Part shown: positions 39,918-49,235 of the stretch, piece by piece | Layout of the letters: every line of letters begins with the position of its first letter | Position numbering within the stretch: the first letter of the stretch is position 1 | IMG/VR virus record: IMGVR_UViG_3300047319_001547 | Coordinates: 31,061-95,060 of that record | Reading direction: 5' to 3' (one strand) | DNA length: 64,000 nucleotides | Source of the DNA: a virus | Translations under genes and position numbers: made by a program | The notes under the pieces: model-generated | Seen by the model: only the letters and a program-made list of their open reading frames with translations | Told to the model about the DNA's origin: nothing | The model's database searches: none

Positions 39918-41339
39918 ATGACGGCGGTGGTGCGGGACTCCCGGGTGCGGGTCTGCCTGGAGGGGCTGCCCGAGGAGGCGGGAGACCGAATCCGCGCAGC
40001 CTTCACGCACCCGAACCCCCGGCACGGCGATCTGAGGCGCCCCGACGAACCGCGTTTTCTGCGGACGTGGCGGAACGACCGCGGGATGCTGACGGTGCCG
40101 CGCGGCGGCTGGCGGCGCGTTCGGGACGCCCTGCCGGGCGCGTCGTTCGCGGACGCGTGGACGTGGCGCCATCCCGAGCGGGACTTCCCCGACCATCTTC
40201 TGGAGGCGCGCGACTACCAGCGGGAGATGATCGACGCGGCCGCGGTCGGGGAGACGGGGATCCTGCGCGCCCCCACCGGCAGCGGGAAGACGACGGCGGC
40301 GTTCGGGCTGCTGGCGCGCCTGAAGCGCCGGGCGCTGGTGCTGGTCTGGACCAAGAACCTGTTCGAGCAGTGGAGGGAGCGCGCCGGCGCGGAGCTGGGC
40401 CTTACGGGCGACGACGTCGGCATCATCCACGGATCGACGACCCGCATCCGGCCGCTGACGATCGCCATGCAGCAGACCGTCCACTCGCGCTTCAAGCGCG
40501 ACCTCTCGCTTGCGGGCGAGTTCGACGTCGTGGTGGCGGACGAGATCCAGCGGGCCGCCGCCGACACCATGTATGCGGCGATCGACCCCTTCAGCGCCCG
40601 CTATCGGATCGGCATCTCGGCCGACGAGACGCGGCGCGACCGGATGGAGCAGCTCACCTACGACCTGTTCGGCGACGTGCTTCACTCGGTCGACAACCGG
40701 AAGCTCATCGACTCCGGGGCGGTGGTGGACGTCGAGATGCTGGTGGTGCCGACCGACTTCCGGGCCGGCTGGTACCGCTTCCGGCAGGACTTCAACCGCC
40801 TGCTGGCCCAGATGACGACCGACCCGGACCGCAACGCGCTGCTGCTGGACGTGGCGCGCCGGATCGTCTCTCAGGGGCAGCAGTGCCTGATCTTCACCCA
40901 CCGGGTCGAGCACGCGCGCGACATCGACGCCCGACTGACCGAGATGGGGATCCGAAGCGGAACCCTCATAGGCGGCGTCGAGAACGAGATCGCGTTCGAG
41001 CGATCCAAGACGGGACTGAAGTCCGGCGCGGCGCGCGCGGGGGTCGGCACCTACGGGGCGATCGCCCAGGGGCTGGATCTTCCGACCGTCGCGCGCGGGA
41101 TCTGCGCGACCCCGATAGGGAACAACAGACAGCAGATGGGGCAGGTGCGCGGCCGCCTCTGCCGAGAGCCGGGCGGCAAGGGGATCGCGCGGCTGGTCTA
41201 CCTGCTGGACCGGCAGGTGTACGGCACCAAGCCGGTCAGGAACTTCCTCGACTGGTATGGGGTCGTGCGGGTTCTCGAGGGTCGGGAGTGGATCGACGGC
41301 GCCGCTTGGCTGAATGCCCAGAAGGGGAATCGACGATGA
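39918..41339 (+). CDS. SF2 helicase (UvsW-like)
   Basis: A 473-residue protein with SF2 motifs in order: Q-motif area DYQREMIDAAA, motif I APTGSGKTTAAFG (about residues 117-129), motif II VVADEIQRAA (DEIQ), motif III-like GISADE, motif IV LIFTHRVEHARDI, motif V AQGLDLP and motif VI QVRGRLCR. Such phage helicases act on branched DNA in recombination-dependent replication or on RNA. An N-terminal accessory domain of about 90 residues precedes the motor. Confidence 0.8.
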   Translation: MTAVVRDSRVRVCLEGLPEEAGDRIRAAFTHPNPRHGDLRRPDEPRFLRTWRNDRGMLTVPRGGWRRVRDALPGASFADAWTWRHPERDFPDHLLEARDYQREMIDAAAVGETGILRAPTGSGKTTAAFGLLARLKRRALVLVWTKNLFEQWRERAGAELGLTGDDVGIIHGSTTRIRPLTIAMQQTVHSRFKRDLSLAGEFDVVVADEIQRAAADTMYAAIDPFSARYRIGISADETRRDRMEQLTYDLFGDVLHSVDNRKLIDSGAVVDVEMLVVPTDFRAGWYRFRQDFNRLLAQMTTDPDRNALLLDVARRIVSQGQQCLIFTHRVEHARDIDARLTEMGIRSGTLIGGVENEIAFERSKTGLKSGAARAGVGTYGAIAQGLDLPTVARGICATPIGNNRQQMGQVRGRLCREPGGKGIARLVYLLDRQVYGTKPVRNFLDWYGVVRVLEGREWIDGAAWLNAQKGNRR

Positions 41340-41794
41340 GAAAGCGAAGTTCGGTTGCGGGAACCGTCACGGAAGTCAGCCGGGAGCTCGCGAAGAGTCT
41401 CGAATACGTCCGAATGGACGAACCTGAAATTCGAATCCCACCTGGAACTCGAGTTCCAGATCCGGGATTCCCTATGCAGGAAATGGAGGCGGCCAGCAAT
41501 GCCATTTTCGCCGAAGCGCGATCGGCGATGAATGAAGACGCAGTTGGCTCGATCGTGGAGGCGACCTGGGGTGAGGAACTCTTTCAGCCGCTGCAGTTCA
41601 ACACGTTTCGGGTCGGCCCCTTCAAAGCCAGCACGGTTGTGCGTGACGGCGAGACGATCGCAAATGCGATGATTCGTCTTCATCGAGAACTCGATTCGGC
41701 CGCCGCGCAGATTCGCACTCACAAGATCGACGGGTATCTCCGCGCTCTTGTAGATGTCGGTGAGGAAGTTCAGATCCGGCAAAGCAAACGATGA
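41336..41794 (+). CDS. hypothetical protein with internal palindrome
   Basis: A 152-residue helical protein overlapping the helicase stop by ATGA. Palindrome copy 10 is read as GTRVP at residues 37-41, just before the helical region (MQEMEAASNAIFAEARSAMN). The region uses more AT-rich codons than the helicase. No family is recognised. Confidence 0.5.
   Translation: MRKRSSVAGTVTEVSRELAKSLEYVRMDEPEIRIPPGTRVPDPGFPMQEMEAASNAIFAEARSAMNEDAVGSIVEATWGEELFQPLQFNTFRVGPFKASTVVRDGETIANAMIRLHRELDSAAAQIRTHKIDGYLRALVDVGEEVQIRQSKR
41443..41458. repeat. 16-bp palindrome copy 10 (inside gene)
   Basis: TGGAACTCGAGTTCCA read as GTRVP in the N-terminal linker of the 41336-41794 gene. Confidence 0.95.
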
Positions 41795-42309
41795 AGCCGC
41801 CCAACGACCTGTTCGACGATCTGCCGTTCGCGCCGCCGACCAAACGCGGCGTCGCCGCCGAGCAGTTCGCCCGCATGGCGGACGCCAAGCAGGAGCAGAT
41901 CGACCGGCGTCCGAAGGGCTTCAAGCTGTCGCCGACCTCGATCGCGAAGGCGAAGCGCGAGATGGACGAGATGGCGGACGCGGGGGAGTGGACGAGCGCG
42001 CGGGGCGTCCACCTCGTGGCGCTCTACAGCTGGCTTCACGTGGCGATCTACGGCGTCGAGCCCGCGGAGCTCGACGGGCGCGAGTGGGCGCTGGCAAGCG
42101 TGTTGGCGCAGCGCTTCTGCGCCACCAACTTCGAGGGAGACTTCGGGGACTGCGTGGAGTTCATGCGGTGGGTGTGGAAGCGCGAGGCGTCTCGCGAGGA
42201 GTACAGGCGCACCCAGAAGCAGTCGGGCGGCAGGATCGGTTGGCGGCTTCAGTTCGGGGCGGCTCTCGTCACCGACTGGCGGGTCGACCGCGCGAGGGTG
42301 AGCAGATGA
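41791..42309 (+). CDS. hypothetical phage protein
   Basis: A 172-residue protein with ATGA overlap at both ends. Helical with Trp-rich GEWTSARGVHLVALYSWLHV and REWALASVLAQRFCATNFEG. I recall similar proteins near phage replication genes, without a known function. It may be a recombination or replication accessory. Confidence 0.5.
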   Translation: MKPPNDLFDDLPFAPPTKRGVAAEQFARMADAKQEQIDRRPKGFKLSPTSIAKAKREMDEMADAGEWTSARGVHLVALYSWLHVAIYGVEPAELDGREWALASVLAQRFCATNFEGDFGDCVEFMRWVWKREASREEYRRTQKQSGGRIGWRLQFGAALVTDWRVDRARVSR

Positions 42310-42524
42310 GATGGAGACGAAGAAGGTTTGCGCGAATCCGAAGATCCAACAGGCGACTCGTCGAGAGTCTTCGGATTCAGATCCGCGATGACGTGAAGGC
42401 GGGCCGCATGGCGATCGTCGGCGGAGTCGCGATGCCGAGAACTCTCGCGACTGTCGTCCGCACCATGAAGGGGAAGATCCTGGAGAAGCTCCGGATCGAG
42501 GCAAACTTCGATGCGTCAGAGTGA
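42306..42524 (+). CDS. small basic protein
   Basis: A 72-residue protein that starts with an Arg-rich run (MRWRRRRFARIRRSNRR) and overlaps both neighbours. VKAGRMAIVGGVAMPRTL follows. The basic N-terminus suggests nucleic-acid contact. Not recognised. Confidence 0.45.
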   Translation: MRWRRRRFARIRRSNRRLVESLRIQIRDDVKAGRMAIVGGVAMPRTLATVVRTMKGKILEKLRIEANFDASE

Positions 42525-42846
42525 CGGCTGGCCGGACGGCGCGATCGTCGGGTGCGGGATCGGCATCTGCTGGCGCGTGTTCGCGCCGCGTTGGTGGGAG
42601 CTGGGGAGGTGGGTGAACTGGCTGTTCGATCATCGCCCGCACGGATCGCTGACCTTCACGATGACGAACGCAGGACTGCCGGATCGAAAGTTCGATATTC
42701 GCGTCGTGCTGGCCGACTACGCGCCGCCGAACGTGCCCACCACCGAGGCGACGATCGTCCTGTCTGGCACGACGCCTGAAGTCGAGCGTCGCGTGGGCAA
42801 ACGGGTCCGCGGCTGGTACGGCAAAGGCGCAAGGCGGCGGATGTAG
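42511..42846 (+). CDS. hypothetical protein
   Basis: A 111-residue protein overlapping the previous gene by 14 bp and ending one base before the helicase start. It has a Trp-rich N-terminus (GICWRVFAPRWWELGRW) and a beta-like end with a basic tail. Function unknown. Confidence 0.45.
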   Translation: MRQSDGWPDGAIVGCGIGICWRVFAPRWWELGRWVNWLFDHRPHGSLTFTMTNAGLPDRKFDIRVVLADYAPPNVPTTEATIVLSGTTPEVERRVGKRVRGWYGKGARRRM

Positions 42847-44298
42847 ATGCAGGGCGAGCGACGCGGCGCCGAACTAATTTTCCGGGCGGATCCCGTCACG
42901 GAGCAGACCGTGCTGGCGGCCGAGATGGCGGACGCCGAGGTGGCGCGCGCCACGACCGACCGCGTTCCGGCCGACTCCTTCCTGGCGCCCGAGCATCAGG
43001 CGATCCAGCGCGCCATCCGGGAGGCAGTCAGGCGCGGGCTGGGCCGGGACCCGTCGACGCTCGCAAAGCTTTCGAACGGCGAGGTGGAGGTCGGCTACCT
43101 GGCGGAGCTCTCAAGCTCGCGCCCGACCGCGCCGGACGCCGCGACGCTGAAGTTCCACGTCGACCAGCTGCTTTGGGACCACCAGCGCTACGTCGCCATG
43201 ACGGGCCCGGTCTCGAGCCTCATGGAGGCGATCGAGAAGAACGAGTCACCGGAGCGCGTGCGCGCGCTGGCGCGCTCGATCGGGACGTCGTTCGACGGGT
43301 GGTCGGACCGCCGCCACCTTCACGACCCCGATCAGCTGATACGCGAGCAGATCGCCGACGTGAAGCTCCGGATGTCGGGCCGCGCCGTCTACCCGTTCGG
43401 CCTGCCGGGGCTCGACCTGTTCGACAACCCCGACGGCACGCCGTCCGACCGCCGCCGCGTCATCCCGGGCGCCGCACCGGGACTCGTGACGGTCGTGACG
43501 GGTGTGCCGGGCAGCGGGAAGAGCACGCTGGTGGCTCGCAAGGCTCTCGGCCTGGCGCGCCAGAAGCGCCGCGTGCTGTTCGGCGCGTGGGAGATGCGGC
43601 CCGGCACGACGCTGGAGCTCATCGCATGCCTGTCGCTCAACTGGTCGCGCTCCGACCTGACGGAGGGAAAGATCGTCCCCGAGCAGCTGGCGCAGCTTCA
43701 GCTCCGGATGGAGCAGCTGTCGAAGTGGATCCGGTTCCTCGAGAACCCGTTCCGGCGCCGCGCCGGCGGGAAGGTGACGAACGAGGGAAACCTGGACGTC
43801 ATTCAAGGCTATCTGGCGGACGCCGCGTGCGACGTCTTCATAGCCGACCTCTGGAAGCGCTGCCTGAAGGAGACGCGCCCCGAGGACGAGGAGGAGGCTC
43901 TCTATCGCCAGCAGGCCATGGCGGAGGAGATGGGGGTTCACGTCATCCTGGTGCAGCAGCAGCGCCTGAAGGACATCGAGCTGCGGCCCGACAAGCGCCC
44001 GACCCGCGAGGGCATCAAGGGCAGCGGCGCCTGGACGGAGGTGCCGGACAACATCTTCGGCGTCCACCGCCCCGCCCTCTGGAAGCCCGTCCCGGACAAC
44101 GTCCTGGAGATCGACGTTCTGAAGCAGCGCTACGGGAAGTGGCCGCTGGCGGTCGAGTTCGACTGGGACCCGGACCGGGGACAGATCTCGGGCGGACGGT
44201 CGGTCGAGTACGACCAGGCGGCCGCGATGGGGGAGGGCGGATCGAATCCGATCGATCAGAAGCTGCACGCCGGAAGGGGCGGCAAGAAGAAGTCATGA
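42847..44298 (+). CDS. DnaB-like replicative helicase
   Basis: A 483-residue protein. The N-terminal domain (EQTVLAAEMADAEVARATTD...FLAPEHQAIQRAI) looks like the DnaB N-domain. The RecA-like core has Walker A TGVPGSGKSTLVA (about residues 217-229), the Walker B-like DVFIADLWKRC, an H4-type loop with VHVILVQQQRLKD, and an arginine-rich segment later. Together with the primase downstream (45461) it would form the replisome front end. Confidence 0.8.
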   Translation: MQGERRGAELIFRADPVTEQTVLAAEMADAEVARATTDRVPADSFLAPEHQAIQRAIREAVRRGLGRDPSTLAKLSNGEVEVGYLAELSSSRPTAPDAATLKFHVDQLLWDHQRYVAMTGPVSSLMEAIEKNESPERVRALARSIGTSFDGWSDRRHLHDPDQLIREQIADVKLRMSGRAVYPFGLPGLDLFDNPDGTPSDRRRVIPGAAPGLVTVVTGVPGSGKSTLVARKALGLARQKRRVLFGAWEMRPGTTLELIACLSLNWSRSDLTEGKIVPEQLAQLQLRMEQLSKWIRFLENPFRRRAGGKVTNEGNLDVIQGYLADAACDVFIADLWKRCLKETRPEDEEEALYRQQAMAEEMGVHVILVQQQRLKDIELRPDKRPTREGIKGSGAWTEVPDNIFGVHRPALWKPVPDNVLEIDVLKQRYGKWPLAVEFDWDPDRGQISGGRSVEYDQAAAMGEGGSNPIDQKLHAGRGGKKKS

Positions 44299-44783
44299 GA
44301 GTCGAGCGTGAAATAAGGCATCCGGAGACCGACTGCCCCCGGGGCGAGCACTGGAGGACCCGCATCGAGTTCGACGACGAGTTCGGCGTCACGTACCTGG
44401 CGGACGAGCAGCTGACGAGCGCCGCCAAGCGGGCGCAGTTCATCGAGGGCACGACGCTCGAGTTCACCGAAGAGACGGTGAGGTGGGTGCACGCGACGTT
44501 CGGTGAGCTGATTCGCTACTGGGATCGCCGCAACGGAGACCCCAAGAAGCCAGATCTTCCACTGGCGCGCCCGCAGAACGACGTCGACCACGTCGAGGCG
44601 CTGAAGTTCGTCGCCGACGACGCGAAGGCGGCTTTCAAGGAGTGGGAAAAGGGACCGCCCACCGATCAGATCGACGAAGAGTTGGCGGACGCGATGGGCG
44701 AGCTCCGAATCTCGCTCGACCGACTGAGGAAGATCGAGAGCAAGGTGGTGCCGATCCGCGCGCTGGAAGACGAGGACTCATGA
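44295..44783 (+). CDS. hypothetical protein
   Basis: A 162-residue acidic protein overlapping the helicase stop (ATGA). It starts with MRVEREIRHPETDCPRGEHW and is helical in the second half (ADAMGELRISLDRLRKIE). No family recognised; possibly a helicase-loading or replisome-linked protein by position. Confidence 0.45.
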   Translation: MRVEREIRHPETDCPRGEHWRTRIEFDDEFGVTYLADEQLTSAAKRAQFIEGTTLEFTEETVRWVHATFGELIRYWDRRNGDPKKPDLPLARPQNDVDHVEALKFVADDAKAAFKEWEKGPPTDQIDEELADAMGELRISLDRLRKIESKVVPIRALEDEDS

Positions 44784-45268
44784 TCACGATTCACGAACTG
44801 CAGCTCAATCTGCCTTGGACGATCCGCTATTCGCGAGACTTCCGGGCGTCGCCGCAGACCCACAAGGACTTCGCGCACGCGCTTCATCACGTCAGCAAGG
44901 CGGCCGGGAAGCTCCACGCGCTGGTGGACGACATGGATCACGATCGAGAGGTTGCGGACGACCCGACTCTGCGCGCGCGCAATGCGAAGTACGTTGCGGA
45001 TCTGGTCGTCTGCGCGCTGAGGCTCGCCAACACGTTCCCGGGTGGCGTCGTGGATCTCGAGCGCGCCGTCTTGGATCGCATCCAGGAGAAGAACACGCAG
45101 CCAAAGGCGCCCGAGATCCACGTGCCGGCGGAGGTTCTTCCCTGGGGGCCGCTTCCGAAGGGGATAGATCTCGAGCCTGCGTCCGACCCGCTGCCGGGCG
45201 TCGAGGACGCGCCGGTCGATCCCGTGATGGACGCGCGCCCCCGAGTGGGGCCGAAGAAGTTCGGATGA
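44780..45268 (+). CDS. MazG-like nucleotide pyrophosphohydrolase (probable)
   Basis: A 162-residue protein. The segment HHVSKAAGKLHALVDDMDHD, then NAKYVADLVVCALRLANTFP and LERAVLDRIQEKN follows the helix pattern of MazG/NTP-PPase small folds, with Glu/Asp residues placed for metal binding, although the classical EExxE is not clear. The C-terminus is a Pro/Asp-rich tail. Such enzymes clean nucleotide pools in phages. ATGA overlap with both neighbours. Confidence 0.45.
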   Translation: MITIHELQLNLPWTIRYSRDFRASPQTHKDFAHALHHVSKAAGKLHALVDDMDHDREVADDPTLRARNAKYVADLVVCALRLANTFPGGVVDLERAVLDRIQEKNTQPKAPEIHVPAEVLPWGPLPKGIDLEPASDPLPGVEDAPVDPVMDARPRVGPKKFG

Positions 45269-45459
45269 CGCGCGCCACCAAGCAGGCGCGCGAGGTTGTG
45301 CGGATGTTCCGCGTCATCCTGAAGCTCGAAGACGAACTGCAGAAGGCGCACGGCGAGGGCAGCTGGGAGAAGTCGTGGGAGATCGCCGTCCGGCTGCGCC
45401 GCGCCATCAAGGCGTCCCGCCATCAGGTTGATCGATTCGCCGACCTGATAGGGGACTAG
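45265..45459 (+). CDS. small helical protein
   Basis: A 64-residue protein (MTRATKQAREVVRMFRVILK...) between the MazG-like gene (ATGA overlap) and the primase (1-bp gap). Two amphipathic helices with many Arg/Lys/Glu. Not recognised. Confidence 0.45.
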   Translation: MTRATKQAREVVRMFRVILKLEDELQKAHGEGSWEKSWEIAVRLRRAIKASRHQVDRFADLIGD

Positions 45460-45460
45460 C

Positions 45461-46447
45461 GTGGTCGCGCCGGTCGACCGCGCGCTTGAGAAGCTCGGGA
45501 TCGTCGCTCAGCGCCGGGGCGGAAGATGGTGGGCGGAGAACTGCCCGCTGCCGACTCACGGCCAGCCGAATCCCGAGCATCGTTGGCAGAACTTCTTCGT
45601 AAGAGACAACCGTTCGCCGCGTCCCGGACAGTTCCACTGCTTCAGCTGCAAGTCGGGCGGGACGCTGGTCGAGCTCGTGATGGCGATGCGCGACGTCGAG
45701 TTCGCAGACGCGGCCGATTGGCTCAGGACGCTGGGCGAGCAGGCGCCGCCACCAGTCCTCAGCGTGAGGTTCGACCCGACGGGCCCGCGCGTCTTCCGGA
45801 TGCCTGTGGGGGTCGAGTTCACGCCGCTCGAGGAGTGGAACAGCGTGCCGCGCTCCTACCTGGAGGGGCGCGGAGTCGACTCTCAGCAGGTGAAGGGGTG
45901 GGGGATCGGCTACGCGCTGGAGGGCAGGCTGGCGGGCAGGATCGTGATCCCGATCCGGGACCAGCGGGGCCGACTGGCGAACTACGCGGCCCGCACGTTC
46001 GTCGGCGACGAGACGCGCTACCTGGCGGCTCAGTCGAGCGAGCGGCCCGACAAGTCCGCCCTCTGGGGGGAGGAGTTCTGGAAGGAGCCCGGCTACCTGC
46101 TGACCGGGCGGGACGTCGTGGTGGTGTTCGAGGGGGCGCTGAACGGCCTGGCGATCGAGCGCGCTCTGCGGAGTTGGAACTCGAGTTCCAGGCCGTCGCT
46201 GGCGGGCCTTCAGGGCAGCGAGCTCGATCACCGAAGGCTCGCGAAGCTCGGGACCTTCCGGACGATCGTCTGCGCGACCGACCCCGACCGGGCGGGCGAC
46301 CGGGCGGCGCGCGAGATCGCCGCCGCGCTGGGACGCCGCGCGGACGTCCGGAGGGCGCGCTATCCTGACGAGCGTGACGCAGCCGACCTGCAGCGATGGG
46401 AGCTCGAAAAGATGCTCGCCGAGACGACGTCCCATCAATGGGAGTGA
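45461..46447 (+). CDS. DnaG-type primase (CHC2 + TOPRIM)
   Basis: A 328-residue protein from GTG 45461. The N-terminal zinc site is CPLPTHG...FHCFSCKSGGTLVELVM (Cys28, His33, Cys60 and Cys63 as likely ligands). The TOPRIM part has VVVVFEGALNGLAIERAL (the Glu motif) and VCATDPDRAGDRAAREIA (the DxD-like motif DPDR). Palindrome copy 11 is read as WNSSS at residues 239-243, between those two TOPRIM motifs, an unusual place. It makes RNA primers for the DNA polymerase at 53187 with the DnaB-like helicase. Confidence 0.85.
   Translation: MVAPVDRALEKLGIVAQRRGGRWWAENCPLPTHGQPNPEHRWQNFFVRDNRSPRPGQFHCFSCKSGGTLVELVMAMRDVEFADAADWLRTLGEQAPPPVLSVRFDPTGPRVFRMPVGVEFTPLEEWNSVPRSYLEGRGVDSQQVKGWGIGYALEGRLAGRIVIPIRDQRGRLANYAARTFVGDETRYLAAQSSERPDKSALWGEEFWKEPGYLLTGRDVVVVFEGALNGLAIERALRSWNSSSRPSLAGLQGSELDHRRLAKLGTFRTIVCATDPDRAGDRAAREIAAALGRRADVRRARYPDERDAADLQRWELEKMLAETTSHQWE
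46175..46190. repeat. 16-bp palindrome copy 11 (inside primase)
   Basis: TGGAACTCGAGTTCCA in the TOPRIM part of the primase gene, read as WNSSS. It is the only copy used in this frame. Confidence 0.95.
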
Positions 46448-46475
46448 GACCCGCAGCAAGTCGATCTTCACCAAG

Positions 46476-46661
46476 ATGGGGGTCGACCGGGAGCTGACGA
46501 TCCGCCACGTGCTGGCCCTGGAGAGCGGCTGCGTGACGGCGGCCGCCCGGCGCCTCACCATCACGCGCGAGGCTCTCTGGCAGCACATGAGGAGCCTGGG
46601 GATCGGCTCCCTGCCGAAGCGGCTGCGCGACGAGGCTCGCCGAAGGTTCGTCGTGCCGTAG
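46476..46661 (+). CDS. small Fis-type HTH protein
   Basis: A 61-residue protein from ATG 46476. LESGCVTAAARRLTITREAL followed by WQHMRSLGI is a Fis-like helix-turn-helix (NxTxAARxL...). The start has no clear ribosome site. It and the next gene make a pair of tiny Fis-like proteins directly after the primase; both are candidates for binding the palindrome as dimers. Confidence 0.55.
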   Translation: MGVDRELTIRHVLALESGCVTAAARRLTITREALWQHMRSLGIGSLPKRLRDEARRRFVVP

Positions 46662-46680
46662 CGGCATCCAAGATGGCAAG

Positions 46681-46872
46681 ATGACGTTCCGCCTGACCGA
46701 CATGGCCTACCTGGTGAGATCCGACCCCGCGCGCGCCCGGCGCAAGCTGAAGGCCGCGCTGAAGAAGAGCGGGGGAGACGTCACGCAGGCGGCGTTCCAG
46801 TTCGGCGTGACGCGCCGCACGTTCGACCGCTGGACGGCGCTCGTGCAGGCCCACGCCCTCCCACCTATCTGA
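46681..46872 (+). CDS. small Fis-type HTH protein
   Basis: A 63-residue protein (MTFRLTDMAYLVRSDPARAR...). LKKSGGDVTQAAFQFGVTRR followed by TFDRWTAL is a helix-turn-helix like that of Fis/NtrC C-terminal domains. It follows a similar protein by 19 bp. A roughly 90-bp spacer to the next gene holds TAGACA and TAAGCCTAGG elements that could be a promoter. Confidence 0.55.
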   Translation: MTFRLTDMAYLVRSDPARARRKLKAALKKSGGDVTQAAFQFGVTRRTFDRWTALVQAHALPPI

Positions 46873-46962
46873 CGCCGCCGGTCGTTTCTATTAGACAAGC
46901 TTGCCGGCAATGCGCTAAGCCTAGGTTGAGGCCGCCAATGCGGCTGAGAAAGGCCGGCCGCA

Positions 46963-49041
46963 ATGACCAGTCCCGCGTGGGAGAAGTCGATGAACCCCGA
47001 GCAGCTCGAGGCGATTCGCCACGAGTCCGGGCCCCTGCAGCTCCTAGCGCAGGCGGGGAGCGGGAAGACGCGAGTCGCGGTCCACCGGGTGGCGCGCCTC
47101 ATCGAGGAGTGCGGAGTGCCGGCCGACCGGATCTTCCTGGTGACCTTTTCGAGGAAGGCCGCCGACGAGATGGACGCGCGAGTCCGATTCATGGGAATCA
47201 GCGGCGTGGCGTGCCAGACCTGGCATGCCTTCTGTCTGCGCGTTCTGCGCGAGGACGGGTGCGAGCAGTCGCGCTGGACGGTCGACGAGAAGGACCGCGC
47301 GAAGGTGTTCGTCAAGAAGGCGATGGGTCACGAGCACGAGAACTGGAAGGGCGGAGACCTGACGAAGGTCCGGCGCTTCATCGGCTGCTGCAAGGCGAAC
47401 ATCTGGGAGCCCGACTCCGACGGAGCGCGCGCTCTGGCGGCGAAGACGTTCGGCTCGAACGCCAACCGGGCGATCCGCGTCTTCTCGATCTCGCAGAACC
47501 TGATCGAGACCGCCGGGCTGCTGACGTTCGACGACATGCTGGTGTTCGCGCACCGCCACCTGAGTGAGGAGACGTTCCGCGAGACGTGGGCGGGCCGGTT
47601 CGACTACGTGATTCAGGACGAGGCGCAGGACGCGAACGCCATCCAGTGCGCGATCGCCGAGCAGCTCTCGCGCGACCACCGGAACTACATGATCGTCGGC
47701 GACCCGGCGCAGTCCATCTTTGGGTTCCGCGGAAGCTCGCCGAAGTTCATCGCGGAGTTCGCCGACACCTGGGGAGCGCGACGGATCGCGATGTGCCGGA
47801 ACTACAGGAGTGGCAGCTCGATTGTAGCTGCAGCTAACACGATCATCCGGCCCGCCGAGTTCCGGCTGCCGGAGGACATGATCGCGGAGCGTGACGGCGG
47901 GAAGCTGGAGGGGCGAGTCGAGATCGTCGCGGCCGACACGCTCGAGGACGAGGCTCGCGAATTCGTCGACTTCGCGAAGGCGCAGATCGAGGGCGGACGT
48001 CACCCGGCCGACATGTGCGTGATCTTCCGGTTGAACGCCCAGAGCCGAGCGCTCGAGGAGGCGCTGCTGAAGGCCAAGCTGCCGTACGTGCTGATCGGCG
48101 GGACGAACTTCTACGAGCGCAAGGAGGTCAAAGACCTGCTGGCGTATCTGCGCGTCGCGACCGGCAAGGATCGGGACGGCGACGCGGTCCGGCGCTGCAT
48201 CAACGCGCCGTTCCGGTTCCTCGGCGCGCGGTTCGTCGAGAAGGTCATGCAGGCCCGCCAGGAAGTGATCGACGAGGATTCGCAGAGCTACACGTGGACG
48301 AGCGTCGTGAGTCGCGCCGCGGAGCTGACCGGCATTCAGCGCCGGCAGTCCGACAGCGCGCACGTGTGGGTTCAGATCATCGACGACGTCGCGGCGATGA
48401 CGCAGGACCCGGAGAAGACCCCGTTCGACGTGCTGGACGCGGTCGTGCGTCGAACCGGCTACATCACGTGGCTCGAGCAGGAGGAGGGCGAGGAGTCGAT
48501 CGAGAGCTCGCACGCCGCGAACGTCCGGGAGCTCCTGAGGGTCGCGCAGAACTTCAAGACGGTCGAAGACCTGCTGGACTACGTGGACCAGAACGTCCGG
48601 GACTCCGCGAAGCAGAAGCGCCGGGGCAACGGCGACAAGTCCATCACGCTGATTAGCATCCACCGCTCGAAGGGACTCGAGTGGCCGATCGTCTGGGTGG
48701 TGGGGGTGAATGACTCGATCCTCCCGCACATCAAGGGCGACATCGAGGAGGAGCGCCGCCTGATGTACGTTGCGGCGACGCGCGCCCGCGATCATCTGGT
48801 GATCTCTCACGTGCGCGAGATGGCGACCCGCACCGGCCTGCGGACGGTCGAGCGATCGCAGTTTCTGGAGGGCATTGAGCCGCAAAATCCAAATACGGGT
48901 TTCCAACTTGATTTAGTGGAATCGGGGGAAATAACGATAGGTCGCCGCCCAGTCTTCATAGGCGTCGACATGGGATTTGGGGAGGATTCGAACACGACGG
49001 TCGTCATCGAAAACGGCGATGTTGTGGAGGTGATGTCGTGA
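46963..49041 (+). CDS. UvrD/PcrA-like SF1 helicase
   Basis: A 692-residue protein (ATG 46963; M at 46990 also possible). Motifs: Q/NPEQLEAIRH, I AQAGSGKTRVAVHR (about 31-44), Ia FSRKAADEM, II VIQDEAQDANAIQ, III GDPAQSIFGFRGS, IV CRNYRSGSSIV, V SIHRSKGLEWP, VI LMYVAATRARDHL. This is a complete 3'-5' helicase. The last 60 residues (DNA from about 48880) shift to AT-rich codons. It could act in replication restart or repair. Confidence 0.9.
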   Translation: MTSPAWEKSMNPEQLEAIRHESGPLQLLAQAGSGKTRVAVHRVARLIEECGVPADRIFLVTFSRKAADEMDARVRFMGISGVACQTWHAFCLRVLREDGCEQSRWTVDEKDRAKVFVKKAMGHEHENWKGGDLTKVRRFIGCCKANIWEPDSDGARALAAKTFGSNANRAIRVFSISQNLIETAGLLTFDDMLVFAHRHLSEETFRETWAGRFDYVIQDEAQDANAIQCAIAEQLSRDHRNYMIVGDPAQSIFGFRGSSPKFIAEFADTWGARRIAMCRNYRSGSSIVAAANTIIRPAEFRLPEDMIAERDGGKLEGRVEIVAADTLEDEAREFVDFAKAQIEGGRHPADMCVIFRLNAQSRALEEALLKAKLPYVLIGGTNFYERKEVKDLLAYLRVATGKDRDGDAVRRCINAPFRFLGARFVEKVMQARQEVIDEDSQSYTWTSVVSRAAELTGIQRRQSDSAHVWVQIIDDVAAMTQDPEKTPFDVLDAVVRRTGYITWLEQEEGEESIESSHAANVRELLRVAQNFKTVEDLLDYVDQNVRDSAKQKRRGNGDKSITLISIHRSKGLEWPIVWVVGVNDSILPHIKGDIEEERRLMYVAATRARDHLVISHVREMATRTGLRTVERSQFLEGIEPQNPNTGFQLDLVESGEITIGRRPVFIGVDMGFGEDSNTTVVIENGDVVEVMS

Positions 49042-49220
49042 CCTGTTGCCGGGACTATTGCGGGACAATTCGGTTGATCACTGGGAACTATTTTCTCGTC
49101 TGCCGGAGCTGCGGCGCGAAAGTTCCTGTGGCGCAACATATCGCGCCAGCAAGACTCGAGAAGGTCCGCGCAGCTGTCTCGGATTTGCTTGCGCGATTGT
49201 CGGAGAAAAATCTCAACTAA
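49038..49220 (+). CDS. small zinc-ribbon-like protein
   Basis: A 60-residue protein from GTG 49038 (GTGA overlap). CCRDYC and CRSCGAKV supply possible zinc ligands, followed by one helix (LEKVRAAVSDLLARL). AT-rich, as is the end of the helicase gene before it. Function unknown. Confidence 0.5.
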   Translation: MTCCRDYCGTIRLITGNYFLVCRSCGAKVPVAQHIAPARLEKVRAAVSDLLARLSEKNLN

Positions 49221-49235
49221 AAGGAACGAAGTGAG

